From CAZGYE01 sp964530165 (GTDB lineage: Bacteria > Planctomycetota > Planctomycetia > Planctomycetales > Planctomycetaceae): a stretch of DNA of 10,571 nt. This document shows positions 1-6,592 of this stretch, piece by piece (the stretch's first letter is position 1; each line of letters begins with the position of its first letter). The DNA lies in the NCBI GenBank assembly GCA_964530165.1, contig CAZGYE010000208.1:1-10571 (forward strand), in the 5' to 3' direction. Under the pieces are notes generated by a model, which saw only the letters and a list, made by a program, of their open reading frames with translations, had not been told where the DNA came from and did no database searches. The position numbers were made by a program, and so were the translations under genes.

Positions 1-617
1 AGCGCGTAATCCCAGTTGTGACTGAGCGTAAATCGCGATCCTTCGGCAAACACTTTTTGTAGTTGCGCGGTGAACGCGGCGGTTTCATCGACGCGTTCTT
101 GGCCTGGGGTGAGACCGAACAGACCGGTGTTCAAGATCTCCTCGTTTCGTCCCCACAGCATGGTTGTCGTGAATTGCGTATCGAAGTCCGCCAGGGCCGC
201 CTCGACGCCCCGTTGACCGAACAAGACGCCCGACTCCTGAATGGCGGGATCGTAAACCGAAGGGGTCGCGTTGGGATTGACCACTAGGTTGTTGAAGGGG
301 CTCAGAAACTGACTGCCGGTGCGGATGATCGACACTTGACTGTATGCCAATGCCCTATGAAGGGCCTCGGTCAGCCGGATGTCCCAGAGCTCATCCTTGC
401 GTGGATGCCGGATCCGCCGGGGGGCGTCGCCGAACTTCACTTCGTCGTCTGTCACATGGTCCACTTCGGTCGAGGCGATTTCAGTGGCCTGATCGAGGTA
501 GTCGTCCAGCGTCGCGTCGCCGAGATAGTGCAGCGGTCCGTCGATCCCGTGGCATCCCACCAGCGTGCTGCAGATGAGAACGATGCTCACAAGCCGTCTT
601 GCCCGCCGATCTTTCAT
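1..617 (-). CDS. TolC-family outer-membrane efflux lipoprotein (5' part only)
   Basis: The reading frame starts at ATG 617 and stays open to the left edge, so the first 205 codons are visible and the rest lies outside the window. An AGGA ribosome site (625-628) sits 7 nt before the ATG. The N-terminus is basic (MKDRRARR), followed by a hydrophobic stretch and a lipobox LVGC, so Cys22 is the likely lipidated residue. After it come an acidic linker and the segment LWDIRLTEALHRALAYS, which resembles the first helix of TolC-type outer-membrane factors. Next is a region with FNNLVVNPNATPSVYDPAI and a GVEAALADFDTQFTTTMLWG stretch, which I associate with planctomycete TolC relatives. The probable role is an outer-membrane channel for efflux or type I-like export. 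The gene is divergent from the BON-domain gene and lies outside the secretion operon. The family call rests on pattern recognition of the N-terminal third only. Confidence 0.75.
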   Translation of the reverse strand, partial: MKDRRARRLVSIVLICSTLVGCHGIDGPLHYLGDATLDDYLDQATEIASTEVDHVTDDEVKFGDAPRRIRHPRKDELWDIRLTEALHRALAYSQVSIIRTGSQFLSPFNNLVVNPNATPSVYDPAIQESGVLFGQRGVEAALADFDTQFTTTMLWGRNEEILNTGLFGLTPGQERVDETAAFTAQLQKVFAEGSRFTLSHNWDYA

Positions 618-757
618 GGATGCGTCCTGCCAAATCATTACAATCAGTATCGGTGGAATAATCGTTAAACTTTGACACTTTTCACCCGGGCGTCCCGATT
701 GCTGCACCTCTCCAGCAGGTGTGGTAGAATAGATGGTCAGCTTTCAGCACTCAGGGA

Positions 758-783
758 TCAGGGATCAGCGGGCTGATCCCTGA
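758..783. repeat. Perfect 12-bp inverted repeat in intergenic gap
   Basis: TCAGGGATCAGC (758-769) is followed after only GG by its exact reverse complement GCTGATCCCTGA (772-783). A further partial copy of the left arm (CAGGGATCA, 752-760) lies directly before it. In RNA this would form a stem of about 11 bp with a tetraloop. It lies between two divergent genes and has no T-run, so it is not an obvious terminator. It looks like part of a repetitive intergenic mosaic. Confidence 0.8.
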
Positions 784-822
784 ACACGGAGAGCTGAACG
801 TTGGGAGTTGAACACGGAGAGC
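781..822. repeat. 14-bp direct repeat, 28 bp apart
   Basis: TGAACACGGAGAGC occurs at 781-794 and again at 809-822. Related words (GGGCTGATCGCTGAGAGCTG, 919-938) reappear just before the BON gene. The stretch 735-822 is built almost wholly from such short recurring words. I see no coding potential or promoter that I would defend here. Confidence 0.75.
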
Positions 823-918
823 CTGTCCGAGAAATCGAAAAAACCGCAATATGTTGTGGGTGCCAAAGTTTTGTCACCATACATTTGGTAGACAAACCGA
901 ATACTCAGACAGACTCTG
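817..918. repeat. 102-bp segment bounded by imperfect 15-bp inverted repeats
   Basis: The left end GAGAGCCTGTCCGAG (817-831) and the right end CTCAGACAGACTCTG (904-918) match in inverted orientation at 12 of 15 positions. Inside is a second hairpin, TTTGTCACC (870-878) against GGTAGACAAA (887-896), with one bulged base. The nearby words GGGCTGATC..CTGA lie on both sides (771-783 and 919-932). The layout resembles a small non-autonomous mobile-element remnant or a structured leader of the BON gene. It encodes nothing. Its identity is unknown. Confidence 0.45.
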
Positions 919-949
919 AGGGCTGATCGCTGAGAGCTGGGTGCTGAAA

Positions 950-1630
950 ATGTTGAAACGGCGTCTCATCATTGCAGTGGTGAGTATTGTGATGTCGGCA
1001 GCGTTGACGACGGCTGACGACGCTCAGGCTCAGTTATTCGGCAGCCGGAGTTTCGGCAGACCGCTGTCCCGACGACCGAGCCTGCGCATCAGGTCGGCCG
1101 GCAATGTGACCGGCAACGAGCGCTTCTTGCGTGGAAACCGGCGGAGAGGCGATTTCGTAGGCGCCGATTCGCGTGATCGGCGAGGTTTCGTCGGAACGGT
1201 GCAGGCTGATACGAAGGGTTCGCCCGGCGTTGCCGGTTCGCCCGGCGTTGCCGGTTCTGTACGATCGGCCACGTCCGACCGGCGGAGGAGAACGAAGAGC
1301 GGCTCCTCGGTGAATCCGCCGCGTCCCGCCCCGAATCGAGCGGGGATGTACGAACCACGTCTGAAGGTCGGATTTCAGTTTCAGCATCCGGAAACAAGGG
1401 GAATCAGTTCGACTCTTTCTGATCGGCTGAATACGAGTGAGACCATCCGCCGATTCGGGGCGATCGAGGTGTCGGTGGTAGAGCGAACGGCCACGTTGCA
1501 CGGCGTGGTTGCCTCCGAACGGGACCGTCGTCTGGCCGAACTATTGGTTCTCTTCGAACCCGGGATCTCGGAAGCGCATAACGAGCTGACCGTGAAGCCG
1601 TCCTCGAAGCGGCAGAAGAAACCGCAGTAG
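950..1630 (+). CDS. Secreted BON-domain protein
   Basis: The encoded protein has 226 aa. I prefer the ATG at 950 over the in-frame GTG at 941, because the former gives a compact signal peptide: basic MLKRRL, a hydrophobic core, and probable cleavage after AQA near residue 27. No strong ribosome site is visible for either start. Residues 30-130 are Arg/Gly/Ser-rich and of low complexity, and include SPGVAGSPGVAG encoded by an 18-bp tandem repeat. Residues 133-145 (MYEPRLKVGFQF) lead into a BON-like domain at about 150-217. Its pattern is IEVSVVERTATLHGVVASE, then RRLAELLVLFEPGIS and a final HNELTV strand. BON domains are small alpha/beta folds, often found in envelope proteins. The function here is not known. 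The gene is monocistronic, divergent from the TolC-family gene and convergent with the lipoprotein gene, whose frame overlaps its last 227 bp. Confidence 0.8.
   Translation: MLKRRLIIAVVSIVMSAALTTADDAQAQLFGSRSFGRPLSRRPSLRIRSAGNVTGNERFLRGNRRRGDFVGADSRDRRGFVGTVQADTKGSPGVAGSPGVAGSVRSATSDRRRRTKSGSSVNPPRPAPNRAGMYEPRLKVGFQFQHPETRGISSTLSDRLNTSETIRRFGAIEVSVVERTATLHGVVASERDRRLAELLVLFEPGISEAHNELTVKPSSKRQKKPQ
1221..1256. repeat. 18-bp repeat family, two perfect tandem copies (site 1)
   Basis: The unit CGCCCGGCGTTGCCGGTT occurs exactly twice (1221-1238 and 1239-1256). Here it is read on the plus strand inside the BON-protein gene as Pro-Gly-Val-Ala-Gly-Ser. The same unit occurs at 1690-1707 and, diverged, at 8773-8826. 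Confidence 0.95.
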
Positions 1631-2618
1631 ACACGTTCGTCGAGGGTGCAGCAGGCCGCGACGCTTCCCGGTGTGCGTCCCGACCGGTTCGCCCGGCGTT
1701 GCCGGTTCGCTCGTCCGTGAATTCCACAGGCGTGGATTCCCTCTGGCCGTGGGGTATGGGTCTGAGTGTCTGTTGACGAGACGCGGCTGAATCACCAGGA
1801 ATGTCTGATTCCGCAACGACATCCAGATAAGTCAGGGCCGTGAGATTCCGCTGGGCGAAGCTCGGCGGTACGTCGATGGTTACAGTGGACATCGCTTCTT
1901 TATCGGCCGGTCGCTTCGTCCGCTGAACCGTCGCCCGTTTTTCGGCGGGGGCCTCCTGCACTGCCAGGTGGATGTGGCTTGGTTTGTCGGCGCCGGCCAG
2001 CTCGACGTAGTTCAGTGTGACATTCTCGCCGGCGCCTTTGAGCGAAACATCCTGCCCGTCGACGGCCGCGGGAGAATCAGGTTTGGCGTGTTCCGCCAAG
2101 ATGCCGGGCAGCAATTGCCGGGAACTGTCGGTCATCAGCACGCCGCCGGAACGCCCTTCGAACCTCAGAATCAGACTGATCTGCTGCGGCGGGCCTCCGA
2201 CTTCATCCCAGGGCAGCCAGAAACTGTACGAATGTCCCAACTTCGATTTGCTGTAATGGTCGGGCAGTTGTTCGGGTGTGAACACATATTTTCGTTTCGG
2301 AATGGTGAGGTGAGCTTTCGGATCGGATTCGTCAAAGGCGTAGACGGTTACGGTCCCGTCGACAATGATCGGTTCTTTGGAATCCGCGTCGTAAAACATC
2401 ACCCGCCCACCGAAACCGCGAACACCGACTTGCCGCGATTGATTCAGAATCGTGTCGGTCCACATCGCGGTGGCGCGAACCGGAGCCTTCGGCTTCGACG
2501 CTCGCTCGATCAACGGCAGCGTGTCAACCATATGAAATTCGGCGCAGCCCGCGAGCAAGAACGCGCAAGCAAACGCGGCAAGGCAGCACCGGTTTTCGAC
2601 GCGACGGCCGAACACCAC
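1404..2618 (-). CDS. Lipoprotein of unknown function encoded next to the secretin gene
   Basis: The protein has 404 aa from the GTG at 2618. I chose this start because GGGAG (2628-2632) lies 9 nt upstream and it follows the gspD stop by 23 bp. A TTG at 2651 would add 11 residues but lies inside gspD and has no ribosome site. The N-terminus is basic, then hydrophobic, ending in the lipobox LLAGC, with Cys25 as the lipidated residue. Residues 48-215 form a beta-rich region containing RGFGGRVMFYDAD, VDGTVTVYAFDESDP, YVFTPEQLPDHYSKSKLGHS and YSFWLPWDEVGGP. I recognise this as a conserved planctomycete protein without known function. Position right after gspD suggests an envelope partner of the secretin. 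After about residue 285 the protein turns into Arg/Ser/Pro-rich sequence, beginning near an 18-bp repeat (1690-1707) and running antisense through the 3' end of the BON gene. This tail may be a secondary extension rather than part of the original gene. Confidence 0.75.
   Translation of the reverse strand: MVFGRRVENRCCLAAFACAFLLAGCAEFHMVDTLPLIERASKPKAPVRATAMWTDTILNQSRQVGVRGFGGRVMFYDADSKEPIIVDGTVTVYAFDESDPKAHLTIPKRKYVFTPEQLPDHYSKSKLGHSYSFWLPWDEVGGPPQQISLILRFEGRSGGVLMTDSSRQLLPGILAEHAKPDSPAAVDGQDVSLKGAGENVTLNYVELAGADKPSHIHLAVQEAPAEKRATVQRTKRPADKEAMSTVTIDVPPSFAQRNLTALTYLDVVAESDIPGDSAASRQQTLRPIPHGQRESTPVEFTDERTGNAGRTGRDAHREASRPAAPSTNVSTAVSSAASRTASRSARYALPRSRVRREPIVRPDDGPVRRQPRRATWPFALPPTPRSPRIGGWSHSYSADQKESN
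1690..1707. repeat. 18-bp repeat family, single copy (site 2)
   Basis: CGCCCGGCGTTGCCGGTT is identical to both units at 1221-1256. It is preceded by the last six bases of another unit (CCGGTT, 1684-1689). In the lipoprotein gene it is read on the minus strand as Thr-Gly-Asn-Ala-Gly-Arg. It lies 60 bp beyond the stop of the BON gene and marks where the lipoprotein turns into low-complexity sequence. Confidence 0.9.
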
Positions 2619-2627
2619 TGTTTTGTT

Positions 2628-2632
2628 CTCCC
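2628..2632 (-). promoter_or_regulatory. Ribosome binding site of the lipoprotein gene
   Basis: The minus strand reads GGGAG followed by nine bases (AACAAAACA) and then GTG. This site decides the start at 2618 over the TTG at 2651, GTG at 2648 and GTG at 2645, all of which lie inside or on the stop of gspD. Confidence 0.55.
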
Positions 2633-2641
2633 AATCTAGAA

Positions 2642-5600
2642 TCACCACCAAAGCAGTTTCTTTTTGCGCCGAGTCTTCTGGGGCTCGGGTTCCGGAGCGG
2701 ACGCAGGCGGTGGTGGTTCGCTCGACAAACCTGTTTTCTCTGTATCTGGTTCGTCCAACCGTCCTTCATCGCCCAGAATCCTTAGACGAAGCGGCACAGT
2801 GCGCGGACGCGACTTTTTGTCTTCTTCGTGCGTTTCCCCAGCGGCGCCCGGTGCGGGAGCAGCGGCGCCCGGTGCGGGAGCAGCGGCGCCCGGTGCGGGA
2901 GCAGGGGCGCCCGGTGCGGGAGCAGGGGCGGGCGGGAACGTGTTTTCCCCAGCTCGCGAACGCATAGGGAAACTGCCACGAGGGTTCAGATCGGGATAGA
3001 TCACCATGGTTTCGGTATCGCAGATCGGGCAGGATCCGTTTGTACAGAAGCTGCCGTCCCCGTGCAGCTCGTGAACATCGGCGGTGCACCAATGCATCCG
3101 TGCCGACTCGGCATACTTGAGACGTTCCGCGTCTTCCTGGTTCCGCACGACCTGCGGCGTCATAATGATGAGCAATTCCTTGCGGCGAGTGATGACGCTG
3201 TCGTAGCGGAAGAGACTTCCCAGCAGCGGAATATCGGCCAGCCAGGGTACGCGGCGCGACACTTGCGAAGACGCTTTGGTGATGAGTCCGCCCAGCACAA
3301 TCGTTTCGCCGCTGGCCGTGCTGACCGTGGTTTGGGCGTTCGTGAGGCTGATTCGCGGCGACCGGATGATGCTGCCGTCGACCGATACCGATATGGGAAT
3401 CCCCTCGGCTTCGGGGCCGAGCTCGGATTTCTCCGCATCGATTTCCATCACCACCATGCCGTCGGGGCTGATTCGAGGCGTGACGCCCAAAATCAGTCCC
3501 ACGTTTTCCAGCGCGATGTTGTTGACCTGGCCCACTTGGTTGATCTGCGAGCCGATGATCCGCGGCACGCGCTCGCCCACCTGAATGAAGGCCGGCTGGT
3601 TGTCGAGCGTCATGATCTGCGGCCGGCTCAACACTTCCAGCCGCCGCGATTCCTCAAGCGCGCGCACCAGAATACTGACGCTTTCGCTGCTGGCCGAAAG
3701 CACCAGACCCCCAAAACCCAGCTCGTTGTTCACACGCCCCACGGCGAAGCTGGACAACCCTTGCCCGCCAACAGTGCTTGGATTTGGACCGGGCGACACA
3801 TTGTTACCCAACTGCTGGTTGTTGAAGTGAAACCCGGGCGTTCCTTCCTGAGAGATGATCTTCTCGGTTGTGGTTTGAACCCCGTTGGGACTCGTCATCG
3901 TCGTGGTGAGCCTGACGAGGTTGTCGAGCAGGCTGCGGTCGAAGAGAATCGAATCCTGTAGCCCCAGCTCCACGCCGAACTCATCGGTGTCGTCGAGGCT
4001 CAGCTCGGCAATGAGCACCTGAATCATCACCTGCGCCGGTTGCGCGTCCAACTGTTCCACGAGGTCCATAATCTCATCGAAGAACCTCGGTGTGGCGCTG
4101 ATAATCAGCGAGTTGCTGACCGGTTCGGGAACGACAATTACCTCGCTTTCGATCTGCAGAAACGGGCTGACGCTTCCCGGCGCGGCCTGTTGCACCTGAC
4201 GTTCGCTGCGCAGGAACTCGCTGATAGCCCGGGCCACGTCGAGCGTCGGCGCGTTCTTCAGCCGGTAGACCGTGCTTTTGCGCTGCTGCACATCTTTCTC
4301 GTCCATCCGGACCAGCAGGGCTTCGATGATCTGCAAGTCGCCGATCGAACCGGTGGCGATGATGCTGTTGGTGCGGGCGTCGACGGCGAAGCGCAGCGGC
4401 GCCAAAGAGACTTCGCCCTCGGCGCTGGGCAATTGCGGAACCGACGACGCCCCTGTTTGAGCGGGCAGCAGCGCACGCAGCATCTGAACGAGGCTGCTCG
4501 CCTCACCATTGATGATGCGAAAGACTTTGATCTGTGCAGACGTCATCGCAGCGTCGTCAAGCTGCCGAATCAGGGCCTCCAGAAGCGGCATGCTTTCCGC
4601 CGGCGCCGAGATCACCAAAGAGTTTGTGCGCGAATCGGGCGTGATCTCGACGTCGTCCAGAAGGCCCGATTTCAGGATTCGCTCGCCCTCGGCATCGATC
4701 GTGAGCAGTTCGAGCGCGGCCGATTTGCGGTCGCCCGTTCCACCTCTGCCGGCTTGGATGGCTGTCTGCAATGTGCTGCCGAGATCGGCGGCCAGCGAGT
4801 TTTTCAGTTGGAAGACCCGTACGCGATTGACGCTCCGGCTGTCGCCGGTGTCCAGCCGTTCGATCAACAATTCCACCTCGGCCATGTCCCGCGGGGCGGC
4901 TTCGACCGTCAGCGAGTTGGTCCGTTGATCAGCCACCGCCCGGACCTTTGGGCCCAGACCAGACCGGTCGCTGAAGAACTCTTCGACGGTCGCTTGTGCC
5001 GTCGCCGCCGGTGCATGCTGCAACTGGAACACCTTCAGTTGCGTCGCCGGCGAGACCGGTTGATCGAGTTTGCGAATCAGACTCTTGATCGATTTGATCG
5101 CCTCGCCCCAGCCGATGAGCAACAGAGCATTCGGTTTGACCAGCGGCGTGACACTGACTCGGCCCTGACGACCTCCGATGAGCTCTTCATTGATCTTCTC
5201 AACAATCTTGACCAACGATTCCCCGCGAACGTGTTTGAGCTGGTAGATTTCAATGACCGGCTGTGTCTCGGCGCTCAGCCGTTCAAGCTCCTGAATGATG
5301 CGCGTCACCTCGGCAACGTCGTGGTCCCGTCCGCGTAGGATGACGATGTCCAGCTCAGGCAGAATTTCGATCTCGACGTCGTTTCCCAACTCGCGCAGAC
5401 CGCGGCTTCGGGCGTCTTCATCCGTCTTGGGGGACTTGCCGTCGGCTGGTTGACCTCGGCGATTGGTGGACTGTCCTCGGCGATTGGGCTGCCCGGCGGC
5501 ATCCGCCTGGAAAACCGCCTGTTTGATTTCCTCGCGCCGGGTCGATTGACTCTGGCCCTTGTCCTGCGAATCGGAGGCGGGGGTCCTCTCAGGCTGCTTA

Positions 5601-6592
5601 TCCTCGTCGTCCGAGTTTTCCGGCCGGTCGGTACGCGGCCGCGATCGAAAGTCCTTGCGGTTGTCGCCTCGATAAGCTTCAACGGCCCGTTTGATCTTGT
5701 CGGGATCGGCACGCGGCACCGGTAGAATGCGAACTTTGTGGCCGGCGACTTGTGGGGGGCTGTCGAGCATGTGGAGCAGGCGCAAAAACTCACTGCGCAT
5801 CGCCGGGTTCCCGGAAACCGTCAAACCGTTGCGTCCCCGGTCGATGACGAACCGGACCTCCCGCCCGGCGGAGTTCACGAAGTAATAGTTCGAGCGATCG
5901 GCCGATTCTGTTCTCAGACGTGTTCCCAACAGGCCCCGCAACATCGACTCGATCCGATCGACGCGGGTGTTCTTCAGCCGGAAGAATTGCCGCCCCGGTT
6001 CGTCGCGTCGCGTCGGATCTTTGGACTCCGGCTGGCTCTTGTGGACCGCCCTCGGCGGGCCGCCGGCGACTCCCCAGGCGCTAAGTTGCAGGGCAATCCT
6101 CTGATGGGTTTCCGGGGACGCAAGTACCAGCAACTGTGACGCTTCGGGAACAGTCGCTACTCGAAAACCATCCTGCCGGCCGTACAGGGCGCGCAGCTTA
6201 TCCGCCACAGACCGAACATCGCCCTGAGAGCAGACATAAGTTCGCACGACCGGCTTTGAGGACTTGCGCTCTCGCACCGCAGGCCGATCGACCGATTCGA
6301 TCAACTGGCGGGCGATCTCCTGAACCCTCTCGGAGCCTTGCACCAGGAGTTGGTTGCGCCGTTGATCGACGACGATGTCCGTCTTGGAATCGCGATCGGC
6401 GAGCATCTTGACCAGCAACTTCTCGACGTCACCGGCGGACTTGTATGAGAGCGCGTAAATGCGGTACTGGGCCGTCGCCGCGGGCTGAGCGAATACGGAA
6501 TAGCCCATCCAGAGCATGCCCAGTATGCAGAGACAAACCGGCCAAAACCAGCTCGAAGGCGCAGAGAATCGACACCGCCGCAATCGTTGCAT
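2642..6592 (-). CDS. gspD: Type II secretion system secretin GspD, unusually long
   Basis: This is the outer-membrane channel of the type II secretion machine. The 1316 aa compare with roughly 650-750 in typical GspD. I start at ATG 6592; a TTG at 6601 would add three residues, and neither has a clear ribosome site. The signal peptide ends near residue 35 (VFA/QP). About nine beta-alpha-beta-beta-alpha N-type modules follow, each closing with a helix and LD or similar, at roughly 43-104, 115-175, 201-279, 286-442, 446-512, 518-581, 590-680, 686-764 and 772-849. Repeated signatures are VFQLKN or VYRLKN at the start and RTNSL in the middle. The fourth module is split by a charged linker (about 310-400). 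The secretin core (about 850-1152) contains the conserved VPWLADIPLLGSLF. Then comes a four-cysteine segment (Cys1169, 1183, 1188, 1191), a Pro/Ala/Gly repeat (about 1221-1252) and a basic tail ending KKKLLWW. The next gene is a lipoprotein; upstream are the L- and M-like genes. Confidence 0.93.
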   Translation of the reverse strand: MQRLRRCRFSAPSSWFWPVCLCILGMLWMGYSVFAQPAATAQYRIYALSYKSAGDVEKLLVKMLADRDSKTDIVVDQRRNQLLVQGSERVQEIARQLIESVDRPAVRERKSSKPVVRTYVCSQGDVRSVADKLRALYGRQDGFRVATVPEASQLLVLASPETHQRIALQLSAWGVAGGPPRAVHKSQPESKDPTRRDEPGRQFFRLKNTRVDRIESMLRGLLGTRLRTESADRSNYYFVNSAGREVRFVIDRGRNGLTVSGNPAMRSEFLRLLHMLDSPPQVAGHKVRILPVPRADPDKIKRAVEAYRGDNRKDFRSRPRTDRPENSDDEDKQPERTPASDSQDKGQSQSTRREEIKQAVFQADAAGQPNRRGQSTNRRGQPADGKSPKTDEDARSRGLRELGNDVEIEILPELDIVILRGRDHDVAEVTRIIQELERLSAETQPVIEIYQLKHVRGESLVKIVEKINEELIGGRQGRVSVTPLVKPNALLLIGWGEAIKSIKSLIRKLDQPVSPATQLKVFQLQHAPAATAQATVEEFFSDRSGLGPKVRAVADQRTNSLTVEAAPRDMAEVELLIERLDTGDSRSVNRVRVFQLKNSLAADLGSTLQTAIQAGRGGTGDRKSAALELLTIDAEGERILKSGLLDDVEITPDSRTNSLVISAPAESMPLLEALIRQLDDAAMTSAQIKVFRIINGEASSLVQMLRALLPAQTGASSVPQLPSAEGEVSLAPLRFAVDARTNSIIATGSIGDLQIIEALLVRMDEKDVQQRKSTVYRLKNAPTLDVARAISEFLRSERQVQQAAPGSVSPFLQIESEVIVVPEPVSNSLIISATPRFFDEIMDLVEQLDAQPAQVMIQVLIAELSLDDTDEFGVELGLQDSILFDRSLLDNLVRLTTTMTSPNGVQTTTEKIISQEGTPGFHFNNQQLGNNVSPGPNPSTVGGQGLSSFAVGRVNNELGFGGLVLSASSESVSILVRALEESRRLEVLSRPQIMTLDNQPAFIQVGERVPRIIGSQINQVGQVNNIALENVGLILGVTPRISPDGMVVMEIDAEKSELGPEAEGIPISVSVDGSIIRSPRISLTNAQTTVSTASGETIVLGGLITKASSQVSRRVPWLADIPLLGSLFRYDSVITRRKELLIIMTPQVVRNQEDAERLKYAESARMHWCTADVHELHGDGSFCTNGSCPICDTETMVIYPDLNPRGSFPMRSRAGENTFPPAPAPAPGAPAPAPGAAAPAPGAAAPAPGAAGETHEEDKKSRPRTVPLRLRILGDEGRLDEPDTEKTGLSSEPPPPASAPEPEPQKTRRKKKLLWW
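2840..2923. repeat. 21-bp tandem repeat x4 encoding a PAPAPGA tract in GspD
   Basis: Four consecutive 21-bp units begin at 2840, 2861, 2882 and 2903. The core GCGCCCGGTGCGGGAGC is shared by all, and the fourth unit differs by one base from the others (AGGGG instead of AGCGG at its start). On the minus strand each unit adds seven residues of the type PAPGAAA or PAPGAPA to the C-terminal region of GspD. A degenerate half unit follows at 2924-2935. Confidence 0.92.
5439..5490. repeat. Degenerate 21-bp repeat units in the GspD linker
   Basis: The unit at 5460-5480 matches the fourth unit of the gspL-like array (9390-9410) at 18 of 21 positions. Flanking bases (5439-5459 and 5481-5490) are weaker copies sharing GACCTCGG and CGATTGG. 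Translated, they give NRRGQSTNRRGQ, very close to NRRGRSANRRGRS in the GspL-like protein. They lie in the charged linker that splits the fourth N-module of GspD. Confidence 0.7.
6041..6058. repeat. Single copy of the 21-bp repeat family in gspD, shifted frame
   Basis: GTGGACCGCCCTCGGCGG is identical over 18 bases to 9396-9413 in the gspL-like gene. Here it is read as Pro-Pro-Arg-Ala-Val-His, one frame off from the Arg-Arg-Gly-Arg-Ser-Thr reading used in the gspL-like gene. It sits in the spacer between the second and third N-modules of GspD, not inside a folded module. Confidence 0.75.

Noticed and set aside
63..668. Short plus-strand frames at the left edge
   Set aside because: They are antisense to the TolC-family gene, whose minus-strand frame is open from 617 to the edge with a lipoprotein signal.
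725..730. TAGAAT as a -10 box of a plus-strand promoter
   Set aside because: The -35 position (702-707, CTGCAC) matches poorly and the BON start is over 200 bp away. I could not support a promoter.
1968..2639. A 223-residue open frame on the plus strand
   Set aside because: It is antisense to the conserved core of the lipoprotein gene, which has a lipobox, ribosome site and operon position.
2828..3961. A 377-residue open frame on the plus strand
   Set aside because: It is antisense to the secretin core of gspD and begins in the 21-bp repeat array. It has no family resemblance or ribosome site.
4040..5338. A 432-residue open frame on the plus strand
   Set aside because: It lies wholly antisense to the N-modules of gspD, its product is Arg/Gln/Asp-rich without recognisable domains, and gspD has strong family evidence. 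It is a by-product of GC-rich codon use.
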